Shown: positions 32,652 through 42,683, numbered from the stretch's first letter. The stretch is 64,000 bases of DNA from JBFWNG01 sp050251195 (GCA_050251195.1 JBFWNG010000008.1:62001-126000); one strand, 5' to 3'. Numbers and translations are program-made. The notes: generated from the letters alone by a model not told the origin.

Positions 32652-35600
32652 CTATTTAAGTAGTTTCGAAACAGAATCTTCGACCTGCATATGGTAGCCA
32701 ACGTACGACGCGTTGAGCGCCTTCTCATCGACAGGACGATGTTTTTGCGGGGCCACGTCAGCCATCTTGGCATATGCTTTTCGGGTCCATTCTGTAAACG
32801 TTTGAACTTCCGCCGATTTCTTGTAAGCTGTTTCGTAGAAATTAAGAGACTCTTCCTTCAAAGGAATTGCCACTTTTTCAATAGAGCTTCGATACTGGTC
32901 TAGCTCAACCTGGTTCGCTCCTTCGGGAGCGGGGGCTGCCATAAGCTCCTTTGCAAACTGCTCATGAATTTCACCTAGCCGATAGAGAGACGCGACGACG
33001 TATTCACCGCTTGCAATTCCGATTACAGCCTCATAATTCTTAGCCAACTTGACTAGAGATTTTTGTTTCTCGGTCACGTCCTTCTCTATGCTCTTGGCGC
33101 TGTTGATTTTGAGAGTCTTGAAATGGTTGAAATCTTTTTCGAGAGAGTCGAACATGTATTGAGCAATTGTTTCTCTCGCTAAGAATTTGGCGTTGGTTCG
33201 GTCCGCAGACAATTTTCTTTGTACCGCTGCCAACTGTTTTTCCCCGGCCCTATTGTTGCCCACTTTAAGGTAAAGAACAGCTATTTTTGCTTCCACAGAA
33301 GCGACGCGATCAACTTCCTTTTTGTCGTCTGCTTTCGTTAAATATCTCTCATAAGCTTGCACAGCTCCGGCAAAGTCCTCTTGCTTTTCTTTCGTTGCCC
33401 CCACTTCAAAAAGGGCATCTGAAGAAAGCGGGTCTTTCGAATACTCTGATGCAAACCGCTCAAACAGCGTAATCGATTGCTTGTGCTCGTTCAGTCCTTT
33501 GTAGAGGATCGCAGCGTTAAATAGAGCTCCCGAGGCTTTCTCTTCCTTTGGATATGAAAGAGCAAAAGACTGATAATAGTATGCTGCATCTTTAAACTCG
33601 GCCAGGGCCTCATAGGTCTGCGCCAAGTCCATCATTGCCCTTCCACGCAAATCGGATTTTGCATAAGCGGACAGAAGAAGTTTGTCCGCTGCTATGCCTT
33701 TTTCGACCTCGCCAATTTTGTAGTAACTTAGGCTGGCGTTATAAAGCGCCTTGTCAGAATCCTTGTCGTTCGGAAATTCTTTTTGGTATGACATGAAAAG
33801 ATCAGCTGATGCCAAATACTTTTTGTCCTTCTCCATATCCAGGGCCTTTTGGAAAGTACCGGCCATGAGACTTGCCGTGATAACCTTCTTCAGCTCCACC
33901 GACGTAATGGCCTTTTCACCCAAGAATCGCCGAGATTTTGCAATAAGATTGTCCCAATCCTTCCTTTCTGAGTAAAAAGCTAGGATGACCTTTACTGCAG
34001 AATCGCCCTGTTTGGTTCCAGGGATCTCGGTAGCGATTTTGTCGAATCGCTTAAGAGCCTCTTCATAATGCCCATAAGCAAAGAATGTCTCCGCTGCGGT
34101 AAACCGCATAGGATGCCCGTCTTTTTCCTTAGGCAATAGCTCAACATAGGCATCTATTTTCATGATAAGTTTCTTTTTGACGTCTGGTACTTCCATAGGA
34201 GACGTAACTTTTCCTGGATCTGGGACTTTGGCATACTTGGTTTTCTGATCCAGTTTATTCATAGTTATGACGGCGTTATAGGCAGCGTCTTTAAGATATT
34301 TTCCTTTTTTAGTGTCGGCTTGTACGACTTTCGTATACTCCTCTGACGCCTCTGCAAACTTGTCAAAATGGAAGTAAATGTCCGCTAAATAAAAACGAAT
34401 CTCATAGGCATTTGGATTTTGTGGGAAAGTGCCTAGGTATACCTGATAAATATCCGACGCCGTTTTTAGATATGCATCCTTCTTAAGCTTTTGGCCCTTT
34501 TGGTGATAGAGTGCTCCGTAGCGGTGCATATTATGTTCTGTAGACTCACTCGCCTCTTTGATAACGTCAGCGCTCTTTTGGTTCGCTTTGCTCCAATCGC
34601 TAGCAACGACGTAGAGCCTACCCATTTCCTTTAAATCCTTAACCACTCCTGCTAAATCGCCCATTTGATCGTGCAATGCGATCAGTTTTACGTAAACCTG
34701 CGGGTTTCGTTCTCTGGTCGGAGCTTCTCGCAATAACTTAGTGAAAATTGTGATAGCCTTTTCGTCCTTACCTTGGTCAACATAGGTGTTACCGAGTCTT
34801 TCCAAAACGTTGTAAAACGCTTCTTTCTCCCCGATCTTGCTAAAGTAAGACCATGCTTCATCCACAGCTTCGGTTTCTGCCCATACCATGACAAGGTCGT
34901 TAATGGCCTCCTGACGAAGGTTCAAACGTCTCTTCGCAGTATCTTTATCCGACAATTTCACGACGAGTTTAAAGGCGGCTAGCGATTTCTTGATGTTATC
35001 GCGTTGTTGGCCCTCACTCTTCACGTTGGAATTGTAATATGACCATCCCAACTTGTAGACAGCATAGGGATACACAGGCGAATTCTTATATTTAATAGCA
35101 CTTTTATACGCTGCCATGGCTTCCGGTATCTTGTAGGCGTCGAAATAATATTCGCCCATCGCAAGATACGCTTCCGGAATCAAAGGCGACTTCGGGAATT
35201 TTTTGATCATTTGATTGAAATACAATACAGCATTCTCGTTCCCAAGGCGAGCCAAGGTCTTAGCAAGTGAATAGAGCGCAGCGTCGGTTCTTGGATGGTC
35301 CGGAAATTCGGTAACCAGACGTCGAAAAGCAGCGCTACTCTTTAAAAGTTCTGCTTTGGATTTATCCGTCTTTAACGCCGGCTCTTTCCCTTTCTTATCG
35401 TTTTTCACCCATGTCGCATAAGCCGTGTCATAATCCGTCATCTCTAAATCACGCATGTAATCGTGTCTTTCGGAGTGAAGCTCCCCCAATCGAAGAAGAA
35501 GTTCGAATCGATTTTGCTTCTTCCCAGAGCTGTCGATAAGCGTATTTATCGACGATATCGTCTTTAAACGAATATCATCGGCCTTCTTTTGAATCTCGGG

Positions 35601-35780
35601 TGGGGCTTGATAGGTTTCGTCAGAGGACGTGTATTTGTTGTAATCTTCCATAGTGGGCGCTTTTGCTTTGTTCTGCGCATTTTTTGCACCTTTGGCAAAG
35701 CCCGATGCATCCGCCAAGCAAAAGGCTCCGACCACTAACAAAAGCCTCAAACTTGAAAATTGTCTATACTTCGAAAACAT
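32652..35780 (-). CDS. Very large periplasmic TPR protein (AgmU/GltD-like candidate)
   Basis: 1042 residues, signal peptide (LRLLLVVGAFCLADASGFAKG), then tetratricopeptide-type repeats almost throughout, including FPKSPLIPEAYLAMGEYYFD, FPQNPNAYEIRFYLADIYFH and YPKEEKASGALFNAAILYKG. This is the layout of the long periplasmic TPR proteins (AgmU/GltD) that form part of focal-adhesion machinery in Myxococcus gliding. The length is somewhat less than AgmU. Ribosome site GGAGGA precedes ATG 35780. Nine bases separate it from the TPR lipoprotein. Confidence 0.75.
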   Translation of the reverse strand: MFSKYRQFSSLRLLLVVGAFCLADASGFAKGAKNAQNKAKAPTMEDYNKYTSSDETYQAPPEIQKKADDIRLKTISSINTLIDSSGKKQNRFELLLRLGELHSERHDYMRDLEMTDYDTAYATWVKNDKKGKEPALKTDKSKAELLKSSAAFRRLVTEFPDHPRTDAALYSLAKTLARLGNENAVLYFNQMIKKFPKSPLIPEAYLAMGEYYFDAYKIPEAMAAYKSAIKYKNSPVYPYAVYKLGWSYYNSNVKSEGQQRDNIKKSLAAFKLVVKLSDKDTAKRRLNLRQEAINDLVMVWAETEAVDEAWSYFSKIGEKEAFYNVLERLGNTYVDQGKDEKAITIFTKLLREAPTRERNPQVYVKLIALHDQMGDLAGVVKDLKEMGRLYVVASDWSKANQKSADVIKEASESTEHNMHRYGALYHQKGQKLKKDAYLKTASDIYQVYLGTFPQNPNAYEIRFYLADIYFHFDKFAEASEEYTKVVQADTKKGKYLKDAAYNAVITMNKLDQKTKYAKVPDPGKVTSPMEVPDVKKKLIMKIDAYVELLPKEKDGHPMRFTAAETFFAYGHYEEALKRFDKIATEIPGTKQGDSAVKVILAFYSERKDWDNLIAKSRRFLGEKAITSVELKKVITASLMAGTFQKALDMEKDKKYLASADLFMSYQKEFPNDKDSDKALYNASLSYYKIGEVEKGIAADKLLLSAYAKSDLRGRAMMDLAQTYEALAEFKDAAYYYQSFALSYPKEEKASGALFNAAILYKGLNEHKQSITLFERFASEYSKDPLSSDALFEVGATKEKQEDFAGAVQAYERYLTKADDKKEVDRVASVEAKIAVLYLKVGNNRAGEKQLAAVQRKLSADRTNAKFLARETIAQYMFDSLEKDFNHFKTLKINSAKSIEKDVTEKQKSLVKLAKNYEAVIGIASGEYVVASLYRLGEIHEQFAKELMAAPAPEGANQVELDQYRSSIEKVAIPLKEESLNFYETAYKKSAEVQTFTEWTRKAYAKMADVAPQKHRPVDEKALNASYVGYHMQVEDSVSKLLK

Positions 35781-35811
35781 ATCTCATTCCTCCAACAAAG
35801 CCTAACTCCGT

Positions 35812-37386
35812 TTACTTGCACATTGGTTCAACACTAACTACTTGGAAACCTATTTCGTCCCACCAAAATTCATATTTATCGTCTGTCCAGCTTTGAGTAT
35901 CTCTACTCCAGCCTTTAATATTTTCACTGGTAGCCTTCTGCATCTTTGAGGATACGTGCAACTCTCTTCCTAATAGTTGTTCTTTCTCGCTCATGAGCAA
36001 CTCGATGTACAAGAACTGCGCCTGGGAATAAAGATCTTCAAAGTGCGTTTTGACACTTCTCAACTCAGTAATAAATTGCTGTCCCAACGCTGTTTTGAGC
36101 TTTTGCTCTGTTTTTTCTAGACGCTCGTCAAGACCGTCCAGCCCAGCTTTCTTGCCGAAGACGCCTACCTTGTCCAGTCTCTCGCGTTCCGCCATGACGG
36201 AGGCGAGTTGATCCCTGAGGAGAACCATAGAATCTTTTTCCGCCGCCGTTTCAAGGACGGTTCGAGGAATACCGAGCGACTCGGCGGAAACACCGGAAAC
36301 CAAATCCTCAAACAAGAGATAGGCGGAAGTGGCTGTCAACTTTTCACGCTCTAAATAATTATTTATTCCTTCTACCGACTGTCCGTATTTTTCCGCAAAA
36401 TCCGCGAGAGAATTGCGGCTATTGTCGTATCGGCACATCCAATAATAGACAATTGATTCAAGAATTTTCGATTCTGGATTATATCTGTTGGTGAAATACG
36501 GACTATGAACCCCATAGAGAGATCCCAGTGAGTGCATTGGGTTGCCGCTCATAAAGAGCGCCCAAGATTGTTCGAAAAGTGACTCGTAAAACAGACTGCT
36601 ATTTCTCGTAACGTTTCTGAAGTGGCGAACGGATTTTAAAAATTCTCTTTCTTGATAGTAGTGGCGAGCCAAAGCCATGTTGGCGTAGTTCCACATTTTC
36701 TCTTTTTCGTCACTATCAAGTGGAGAAAGATCGCGTGTCGTTGAATGCAGTATAGCCTTGAGCGCGACCTCTGCATCTTTCATGTTTTTCTGTTCGCCAT
36801 ATATCATCGCCAGCTGATATTGCGCGGGCATGTAGTAGCGATTGGATATTTTTACGTTGCCGTAATGCTTAACAGCCTTATCAATACTATTTTCGAGAAT
36901 ATAGGCATTCGCGATCACATATTCCCAGTCATCGCCAAAGCTCGAGGGCATTTGAGTAGTGCTCTTTTTTAATGCTAGTTCCTCTAGAAGATATTGGATG
37001 GGTCGTTCTCGCGAAGTCATCCACAAGAGTTTCCACAAGCTTTCATAGGGTTGGGTGTATGGCTTTCCGGCATTCTCAATGACATCTGACGCGTACATCG
37101 ATCCAGTTATGGGATATCCTGCTTTATAGAGCGCAAGAGCCTGAAGTTTTTTGACTTCCATTATTTGAGTATTTGTCAGATTCTTCTTGCGAAAGTTTTC
37201 CTCTAATTGATCCCAAAGGTAAGCCCCTTTGATCGCTCCCTTGGAATAGAGCTGAGTCAACCTTGTAAGCTCTTCTTCGACCTTATCCTTGGACTTAGAT
37301 GCCGCCTTCTTTTGTTTAGCAAAAGCAGGCATGCCCAGCATAATGCCAAACAAGAAAACTATGACTGTAACCTTCATCGTTCTCAT
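35812..37386 (-). CDS. Periplasmic TPR-like protein of the same operon
   Basis: 524 residues with signal peptide (MKVTVIVFLFGIMLGMPAFA). Helical repeats of TPR style occur from residue 60 to 320 (YMPAQYQLAMIYGEQKNMKD, FYESLFEQSWALFMSGNPMH). A long coiled-coil-like segment follows at 390-470 (AEKDSMVLLRDQLASVMAER), ending in a Trp-rich tail (WSRDTQSWTDDKYEFWWDE). Second gene of the operon, so it probably forms a complex with the larger TPR protein. Confidence 0.75.
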   Translation of the reverse strand: MRTMKVTVIVFLFGIMLGMPAFAKQKKAASKSKDKVEEELTRLTQLYSKGAIKGAYLWDQLEENFRKKNLTNTQIMEVKKLQALALYKAGYPITGSMYASDVIENAGKPYTQPYESLWKLLWMTSRERPIQYLLEELALKKSTTQMPSSFGDDWEYVIANAYILENSIDKAVKHYGNVKISNRYYMPAQYQLAMIYGEQKNMKDAEVALKAILHSTTRDLSPLDSDEKEKMWNYANMALARHYYQEREFLKSVRHFRNVTRNSSLFYESLFEQSWALFMSGNPMHSLGSLYGVHSPYFTNRYNPESKILESIVYYWMCRYDNSRNSLADFAEKYGQSVEGINNYLEREKLTATSAYLLFEDLVSGVSAESLGIPRTVLETAAEKDSMVLLRDQLASVMAERERLDKVGVFGKKAGLDGLDERLEKTEQKLKTALGQQFITELRSVKTHFEDLYSQAQFLYIELLMSEKEQLLGRELHVSSKMQKATSENIKGWSRDTQSWTDDKYEFWWDEIGFQVVSVEPMCK

Positions 37387-37395
37387 GACCGAATC

Positions 37396-38100
37396 CTATA
37401 AGAAAAAGTAGCTCATACCGAAGTCAACGCTATAAGAGTTCTTGCGGCTGTCTTTGCCACCACGCTTTTCAGTATAGATTCTGTCTCTAAAATCAATACG
37501 GAAAGACACCGACTTCTCGAGATAGAATCTTTGGCCAGCACCGAGCGCCAATGCGTTCAAGTCGCCTTGGACAGTACTGACTTTGCTCATTCCGCCTGTG
37601 AAATATAAATCGGAGTATACGATAAGTTGGTCGGCAAGATTAAGTTTACCGTAAAAAGGAGCATAGATCGCGTTCAAGTCGACAATCTTACTTACCGGGT
37701 TGACCTCTGGGTCTACCGTGGTAGGTTTGCCGTCTTTCTCTACCTCTATGTCGTTGAGAGCGATTCGATCGTCCGAGTCTTTCACAGTTGTTTTGAAATG
37801 TTGTGCTTCTACTCCAAGATACTCGTTTACAAAGAGAGACGCTCTCAAGCCCATTGACGTGGTGTCCGTATAGGCTTCATTTAGAAAGGAGCCGGTAGCG
37901 AAGCCGATTTCTGGCCGCCATGCTTTGAGGAAGTATCTGTTTTGAAGAACTGTGACTGGATTGTTTTGTGTCTTAGCGCGAATCTCGGATGGTTTGAGCT
38001 CAAGGCCGTAAGCTTTCCCTACGCTAAGTAAGACGCTTAGAACGATTCCCAGACTTCCAATGACTCTGGACGAGCTTCTAAAGCACAACAAATGATTCAT
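37396..38100 (-). CDS. Outer-membrane beta-barrel protein (OMP_myx_plus-like)
   Basis: 234 residues. Signal peptide ending near KAYG-LEL, then VLQNRYFLKAWRPEIGFATG, the pattern of the beta-barrel domain found in gliding-related operons of delta-proteobacteria, with alternating strands up to a C-terminal SVDFGMSYFFL that ends in an aromatic residue as barrels do. First gene of the five-gene operon; GAGGA lies nine bases upstream of ATG 38100. Confidence 0.78.
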   Translation of the reverse strand: MNHLLCFRSSSRVIGSLGIVLSVLLSVGKAYGLELKPSEIRAKTQNNPVTVLQNRYFLKAWRPEIGFATGSFLNEAYTDTTSMGLRASLFVNEYLGVEAQHFKTTVKDSDDRIALNDIEVEKDGKPTTVDPEVNPVSKIVDLNAIYAPFYGKLNLADQLIVYSDLYFTGGMSKVSTVQGDLNALALGAGQRFYLEKSVSFRIDFRDRIYTEKRGGKDSRKNSYSVDFGMSYFFL

Positions 38101-38401
38101 CGTAATATTCCTCTACGTATGTTGCACATTCGTGGGCAAAGAACTAACAATTACCCCGTTAAAGGATCATTCGGAGAAGTTCTGAAGAAATTTAGAATCA
38201 ACCCCGATTTTTTTTACGATGATCGACAATTACCGAAATAATGGACGTGAAAACAGCCTGTTATAAAAGGGACCTTATTGGAAAAAATTCCGCAATTATG
38301 CCCTGATTTTTGAGGTCTTTAAAATCTCCGGTAAGATTTCCTGTGGCAAAAGCGTATTCGATGAGTGGAGACTGGTTGAATTTTAGGGACTTAGGCCTAA
38401 G
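38101..38401. other. Promoter region of TPR operon and perfect palindrome near the PRODH stop
   Basis: This 301-base gap should hold the TPR operon promoter (minus strand). The only strong structure is GACTTAGGCCTAAGTC at 38388-38403, a perfect 16-base palindrome that straddles the stop of the proline dehydrogenase gene. It has no T-run, so it is more likely a protein site or a small processing signal than a terminator. Confidence 0.5.
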
Positions 38402-39598
38402 TCAGTGATTCTCTCCATGTAATCGTCGTCTCAATTCTTGGCCAAGCAAAAATAATTCGCGACTCGTCTGACCCTTTATCGCGGAGTTTTCGTTAGCCCG
38501 CCGCGACAAGTATGGGAGGACCTTTTGAACCGGTCCGAACGGGACATATTTGGAAACGTTGTACCCTTCATGAGCAAGATTAAAGGTTAGATTATCGCTC
38601 ATACCAAGAAGTTGCGCGAACTGAACGCGTTTATCTTGTTTTGCAATGTTGTTCTGCTGCATCATGGAAACCAATGAAATTGTCGACCGTTGATTGTGCG
38701 TTCCGGCACAAATTGAGAAGTGGTCAATACACTTTAAGCAAAATGCCATGGCGTGATCAAAAGCTTCGTCTGTTCCTTGTTTGTGATCAAATAAAGGAGA
38801 CTCGTAACCAAAACGACGAGCCCTTTCTCTTTCTTTTTCGAGATAGGCACCGCGGACTAATTTTACTCCTACAAAAAAATTTCTCTGTTTTGCCAATGCG
38901 TATAGATCGTTTAGATACTGGAGCCGGTCCTTGCGATACATTTGCACGGTTGTGTAGACAAGAGGCTTATGTTTGTTGAAAGCCGTCATCATTTCAAGCG
39001 CAATATCGTCGATCGTGTTCTGTATCCAAGATTCCTCCGCATCGATAAATACTCTTACGCCATGATGATACGCCGCCTCGCAAATACCTTTAATGCGGCT
39101 CTTCACACGGAAGAATTCTTCGGTTTCGTCATTGGTCATTTCCTCTTTCGCGCTGGCTTTTTCAAGCAGCGCGAATCTCGCGACTCCCGTCGGCTTGAAG
39201 ACACAAAAACTGAGCGCTTCGTTCTTGGAAGCCTCATTGATGACTTCCTTCACAATTTTTGCCGTTGCATCAAATTCCTGCTCCGACTTGCCCCCTTCAA
39301 CGGCGTAGTCGAGAATCGAACCCACTCCCGAGTTGGTAAGTACCTGGATGAGTTCGCGACACTCCGCAAGGTTCTCACCTCCGCAGAATTGACCGAAGAC
39401 TGTTCGTTTGATCAGGAACTTTACAGGGAGATTAAATCGAAAGGCGAAATATGTAATCCGCTCTGCAAGCTTCGCGAGGAACCGATTTGCCATAACCCAA
39501 AATACGAAATAAGCCAATCGAAGCTCCCCCATCGTCCTATGGGCGAAACAAACTTTGGTGTTATGAAAATCAATGGTTTCGGATCTACTTTCGTTCAT
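38402..39598 (-). CDS. Proline dehydrogenase (PRODH domain)
   Basis: FAD-dependent oxidation of proline to pyrroline-5-carboxylate. 398 residues from ATG 39598, which overlaps the slipin stop codon (TGATG). Barrel motifs: NLAECRELIQVLTNSGVGSI, VFIDAEESWIQNTIDD, FFVGVKLVRGAYLEKERERA, and YLSRRANENSAIKG (the RRxxEN flavin/substrate signature). There is no aldehyde-dehydrogenase part, so it is a stand-alone PRODH, not full PutA. It ends an operon that otherwise concerns membrane quality control. Confidence 0.9.
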   Translation of the reverse strand: MNESRSETIDFHNTKVCFAHRTMGELRLAYFVFWVMANRFLAKLAERITYFAFRFNLPVKFLIKRTVFGQFCGGENLAECRELIQVLTNSGVGSILDYAVEGGKSEQEFDATAKIVKEVINEASKNEALSFCVFKPTGVARFALLEKASAKEEMTNDETEEFFRVKSRIKGICEAAYHHGVRVFIDAEESWIQNTIDDIALEMMTAFNKHKPLVYTTVQMYRKDRLQYLNDLYALAKQRNFFVGVKLVRGAYLEKERERARRFGYESPLFDHKQGTDEAFDHAMAFCLKCIDHFSICAGTHNQRSTISLVSMMQQNNIAKQDKRVQFAQLLGMSDNLTFNLAHEGYNVSKYVPFGPVQKVLPYLSRRANENSAIKGQTSRELFLLGQELRRRLHGENH

Positions 39599-40374
39599 CA
39601 ACTTGGGCGACTATCTTTATTAAATATCTTATCAAAGCCGCGAAGCAATTCCAGCGGTAATGGGAGCACCACCACTTTTGAGTTCGGGGACGAGGTCAGG
39701 TCGGCCATTGTTTGAAGATAGCGCAACTGCACCGTCAACGGGTTTTCGTTTAGTTTGTCGGCCGCTTGCTTGAGCGTGTTCGCGGCTTGCAACTCACCTT
39801 CAGCAGAAATGACTTTTGCTCGTCTCTCTCGCTCGGCTTCCGCCTGTCTCGCCATAGCCCTTTGTTGATCAATGGGCAAATCAACGTGTTTGACTTCCAC
39901 AGACACAACCTTAATACCCCACGGATCCGTGTTTTGGTCTAAGATCGACTGGAGCTGATTGTTAATCTGCTCCCTTGCCGTCAGTAATTCGTCCAACGAG
40001 TGTTGACCAAGGACCGATCGGAGATGCGTCTGCGCCAATTGCGAGGTGGCGTAGAGATAATTCTCGACGTTGATTATAGCTTTCATGGTATCGATTACTT
40101 TGAAGTATAAAACCGCATTAACCTTCAGGCTAATATTGTCGCGAGTGATGACGTCTTGGGGATCGATAGCCATGGTTATGGTTCGTATGGATACTTTCGA
40201 TTCAATGCGATCAACATAAGGAATAAGAAATATCAGTCCCGGCCCTTTCGGCTTTGACAACGCTCGTCCGAACCGAAAGACAATGGCTCTTTCATACTCA
40301 GGAATGATTCGAACCGTCGCCGATACGAAGAGAAATGCGAGAGCTACAATAATTATCAAACCTATTGGCATCAA
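39598..40374 (-). CDS. Slipin/stomatin-like SPFH protein
   Basis: 258 residues. N-terminal membrane helix (MMPIGLIIIVALAFLFVSAT), then an SPFH/Band-7 domain: RIIPEYERAIVFRFGRALS, GPGLIFLIPYVDRIESKVS, DPQDVITRDNISLKVNAVLY and a charged helical ARQAEAERERRAKVISAEGE. The C-terminal PLTVQLRYLQTMADL and LPLPLEL match prokaryotic slipins. These partner with NfeD proteins in membrane microdomains; the NfeD gene lies directly upstream with 11 bases between. Confidence 0.93.
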   Translation of the reverse strand: MMPIGLIIIVALAFLFVSATVRIIPEYERAIVFRFGRALSKPKGPGLIFLIPYVDRIESKVSIRTITMAIDPQDVITRDNISLKVNAVLYFKVIDTMKAIINVENYLYATSQLAQTHLRSVLGQHSLDELLTAREQINNQLQSILDQNTDPWGIKVVSVEVKHVDLPIDQQRAMARQAEAERERRAKVISAEGELQAANTLKQAADKLNENPLTVQLRYLQTMADLTSSPNSKVVVLPLPLELLRGFDKIFNKDSRPS

Positions 40375-40385
40375 AATTTCCTCCT

Positions 40386-41690
40386 TTATGAGAGATGCGG
40401 ATCATCCGACGCTTTTACTAACAGCTCGAGACCTTCCCGAATTTCGCAGACTTCTATTTTCTGATCTTTCTTCAAATCAGCGCTATTTGCAGAAACAGCG
40501 GACCAATTTTCGCCAGAAACCATGACTCTTCCCGCTCCCTCGCGAAAATCGGAAAGCACAGCTCCCTTAAGGCCGACCATTCCTTCTCTACCGCTTACTA
40601 CCCGGGATCGCTTAGACCTCAAAGCAAAGTATGATATGGCAAGAAACAAGGCCAGCACAAAAACGGCAACGGGGAGGATGACGCCAAGAGAAATCCCAAC
40701 GTCAAAGTCTTCCGAGGTATCCAGAAGCAAGAATGATCCGGTCACGAATCCCACCAAACCTCCAATACCGAGAACACCAAAACTCGGAACAAAGATTTCT
40801 GCCACAAGGAACGCAATACTGGCGACCACAAGAATCATGGCGCCAAAGTTCACCGGCAATACAGAACTCGACATCAAGGAAAGGATAAGCGAAATCGCGC
40901 CCAATACCCCCGGCATCATTACACCAGGATGCGTGAGTTCGACACCCAGGCCAATCAGGCCTCCGATGAAGAGCAAGTAAAACAGGTTGGGATTAGAAAG
41001 AATCTCCAAGAATTTTTGCCTAAGCGTTTTCTCGTATGGCTCAAGACTGTAATCCTTCGTCGCTAGCACGACGTTCTTCTCGTCGGCGAGCGAGACCTCA
41101 CGACCGTTAAGTTTTTCGAAAAGCTCGTTGGGGGAATCCGCGATTACCTCTATGACGTTCTGTTCCAAGGCTTCCTGCGCCGTAAGGGACAAAGATGTCA
41201 TCACGAAGGAAACAGCCACTTCCTCGTTTCTTTTCCTCATTTTGGCGATTGATTCTATGAATGCAATAGTGTCGTTCTCTATTTTTTTACCAGCGGGCCC
41301 ATCGACGTTATCTCCGGACGCAGCGACAGGGTGCGCCGCACCAATGTTGGTTCCGTTCGCCATCGTAGCGACATTTGCGGCAAGGGTAATGAATGCTCCC
41401 GCGCTACCGGCTCGGGCTCCTGACGGCCCCACCCATACGACAACCGGAAAGTCGGAGTTTAAGAGTCTCTTTACCATAGATCGCGTTGATTCAAGCGAGC
41501 CCCCTGGCGTGTCTAATTTGACAAGAAGGCCAGCTGCCCCTCGACTTGCCGTTAGCGCCATCGCGTCAGCTAAAATTTCGTCGGAGGCAGGGCCTATAAT
41601 ACCGATTTCAACTTCTATCCAATGGGCTGATTGTGCAAATGCGGGCGCATTCAGGAAGAAAAAAATAAACCAAAGAAACACCTTACGCAT
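40386..41690 (-). CDS. NfeD-family ClpP-class membrane serine protease
   Basis: 434 residues from ATG 41690, where a signal peptide begins (MRKVFLWFIFFFLNAPAFAQ). Residues 25-220 form a ClpP-like serine protease domain (LLVKLDTPGGSLESTRSM and the nucleophile Ser in GARAGSAGAFIT), followed by four transmembrane helices (for example NLFYLLFIGGLIGLGVEL) and a C-terminal OB-like soluble domain (GMVGLKGAVLSDF). This is the long NfeD1b architecture, paired with slipin as here. It cleaves stomatin-like partners or quality-control substrates. Confidence 0.92.
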   Translation of the reverse strand: MRKVFLWFIFFFLNAPAFAQSAHWIEVEIGIIGPASDEILADAMALTASRGAAGLLVKLDTPGGSLESTRSMVKRLLNSDFPVVVWVGPSGARAGSAGAFITLAANVATMANGTNIGAAHPVAASGDNVDGPAGKKIENDTIAFIESIAKMRKRNEEVAVSFVMTSLSLTAQEALEQNVIEVIADSPNELFEKLNGREVSLADEKNVVLATKDYSLEPYEKTLRQKFLEILSNPNLFYLLFIGGLIGLGVELTHPGVMMPGVLGAISLILSLMSSSVLPVNFGAMILVVASIAFLVAEIFVPSFGVLGIGGLVGFVTGSFLLLDTSEDFDVGISLGVILPVAVFVLALFLAISYFALRSKRSRVVSGREGMVGLKGAVLSDFREGAGRVMVSGENWSAVSANSADLKKDQKIEVCEIREGLELLVKASDDPHLS

Positions 41691-41750
41691 AGCCACCGCA
41701 GGACAAATTCTGGCGAATAGTCTCATGGATGAATTTCTTAGGCAAGGGTA

Positions 41751-42680
41751 TTACTGGATAACAGCGCTTGGGCCGGTGGTTTCGCCGTCCTTGCCGGTGC
41801 AAACCGCTCGGATTTCAAAGCCAACCTGGGGATTCTTCCGTACATTGAGGCAATTTTTGAAACTATAGCTCGCCTGATCTCTGCATTGATAGTGAACTTT
41901 GCCTACACAATCGTTTTGTTTTTGTAGAGAGTAATGCGAATATTCGCCCACTTTTCGTTCCGACAAAGCGAGAGGTAGGTACCCGTCATCAACGCCGTAC
42001 CAAAACAGCTCGACAACGTTAGACGTCCGAGACGAATCTTCTTGGCAGGATGCTTTAATGGCAAACTTCTGAAATCCTCGCAAAATTTCATCAGGCGAGA
42101 TTTCTAGTTTGTTGTCAGAAAGCTGACATTTGGACCAAAGGCCTTCTGAATAGCTGCACCAAAATTGGTGTTGGCATCCGCTATAATTTTCGGTCAGAAA
42201 CTCAAGGACAAGAGGTTTGGATCGCACAACCGCGCCATGGCTTTCAAAGGTATCTGTCACGAGTTTCATATCGATAGTGCGCATTACATGCGCCGTGATC
42301 ACGATATGCGGCGCTTTCAATTGCCCCTTTTCAACTGTAAAGCCCACTTCGTATTTGAGAGGCGTTGGAAGACTCGCATTTATAACAATCGCTAAAATGA
42401 AATTGCCGTCGCGAGGTTCTTTCATCTCAAACCCATTTTCGCATTTTGTGATTTTAAGGGTACTGAGCTGACATTCAACTTTGGTTGTCGTAGTCGGAAG
42501 ATCAAGCAACGAGACCTTTATAGACTTCTCTTCTTGGTCCAAATGAATCGTGATCGAATAGTCCGGATTTGGTTTCGCGACAATAGTCCTTTGCTTGGAC
42601 TTGTCGGGAGTATGGTTGTCCTCTTCAGGACAACCTACCAAAAAGAAAACAGATATGACTGAAAAAAGTATCTTGATCAT
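41751..42680 (-). CDS. Cys-rich lipoprotein of unknown function
   Basis: 309 residues. Lipobox FLVGC gives Cys17. The mature part has about a dozen cysteines spread over Ig-like beta strands (for example SGCQHQFWCSYSEGLWSKC), suggesting disulfide-linked sandwich domains. No known family recognised. It sits between the transglycosylase gene (three bases) and NfeD (60 bases), likely in the same operon. Confidence 0.7.
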   Translation of the reverse strand: MIKILFSVISVFFLVGCPEEDNHTPDKSKQRTIVAKPNPDYSITIHLDQEEKSIKVSLLDLPTTTTKVECQLSTLKITKCENGFEMKEPRDGNFILAIVINASLPTPLKYEVGFTVEKGQLKAPHIVITAHVMRTIDMKLVTDTFESHGAVVRSKPLVLEFLTENYSGCQHQFWCSYSEGLWSKCQLSDNKLEISPDEILRGFQKFAIKASCQEDSSRTSNVVELFWYGVDDGYLPLALSERKVGEYSHYSLQKQNDCVGKVHYQCRDQASYSFKNCLNVRKNPQVGFEIRAVCTGKDGETTGPSAVIQ

Positions 42681-42683
42681 ACA

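Noticed and set aside
38942..39715. Plus-strand frame antisense to proline dehydrogenase
   Set aside because: PRODH motifs are complete on the other strand; the antisense product has no recognisable features.
41128..41868. Long plus-strand frame antisense to NfeD
   Set aside because: NfeD on the minus strand has full domain support; the antisense translation is Ser/Thr/Ala-biased shadow.
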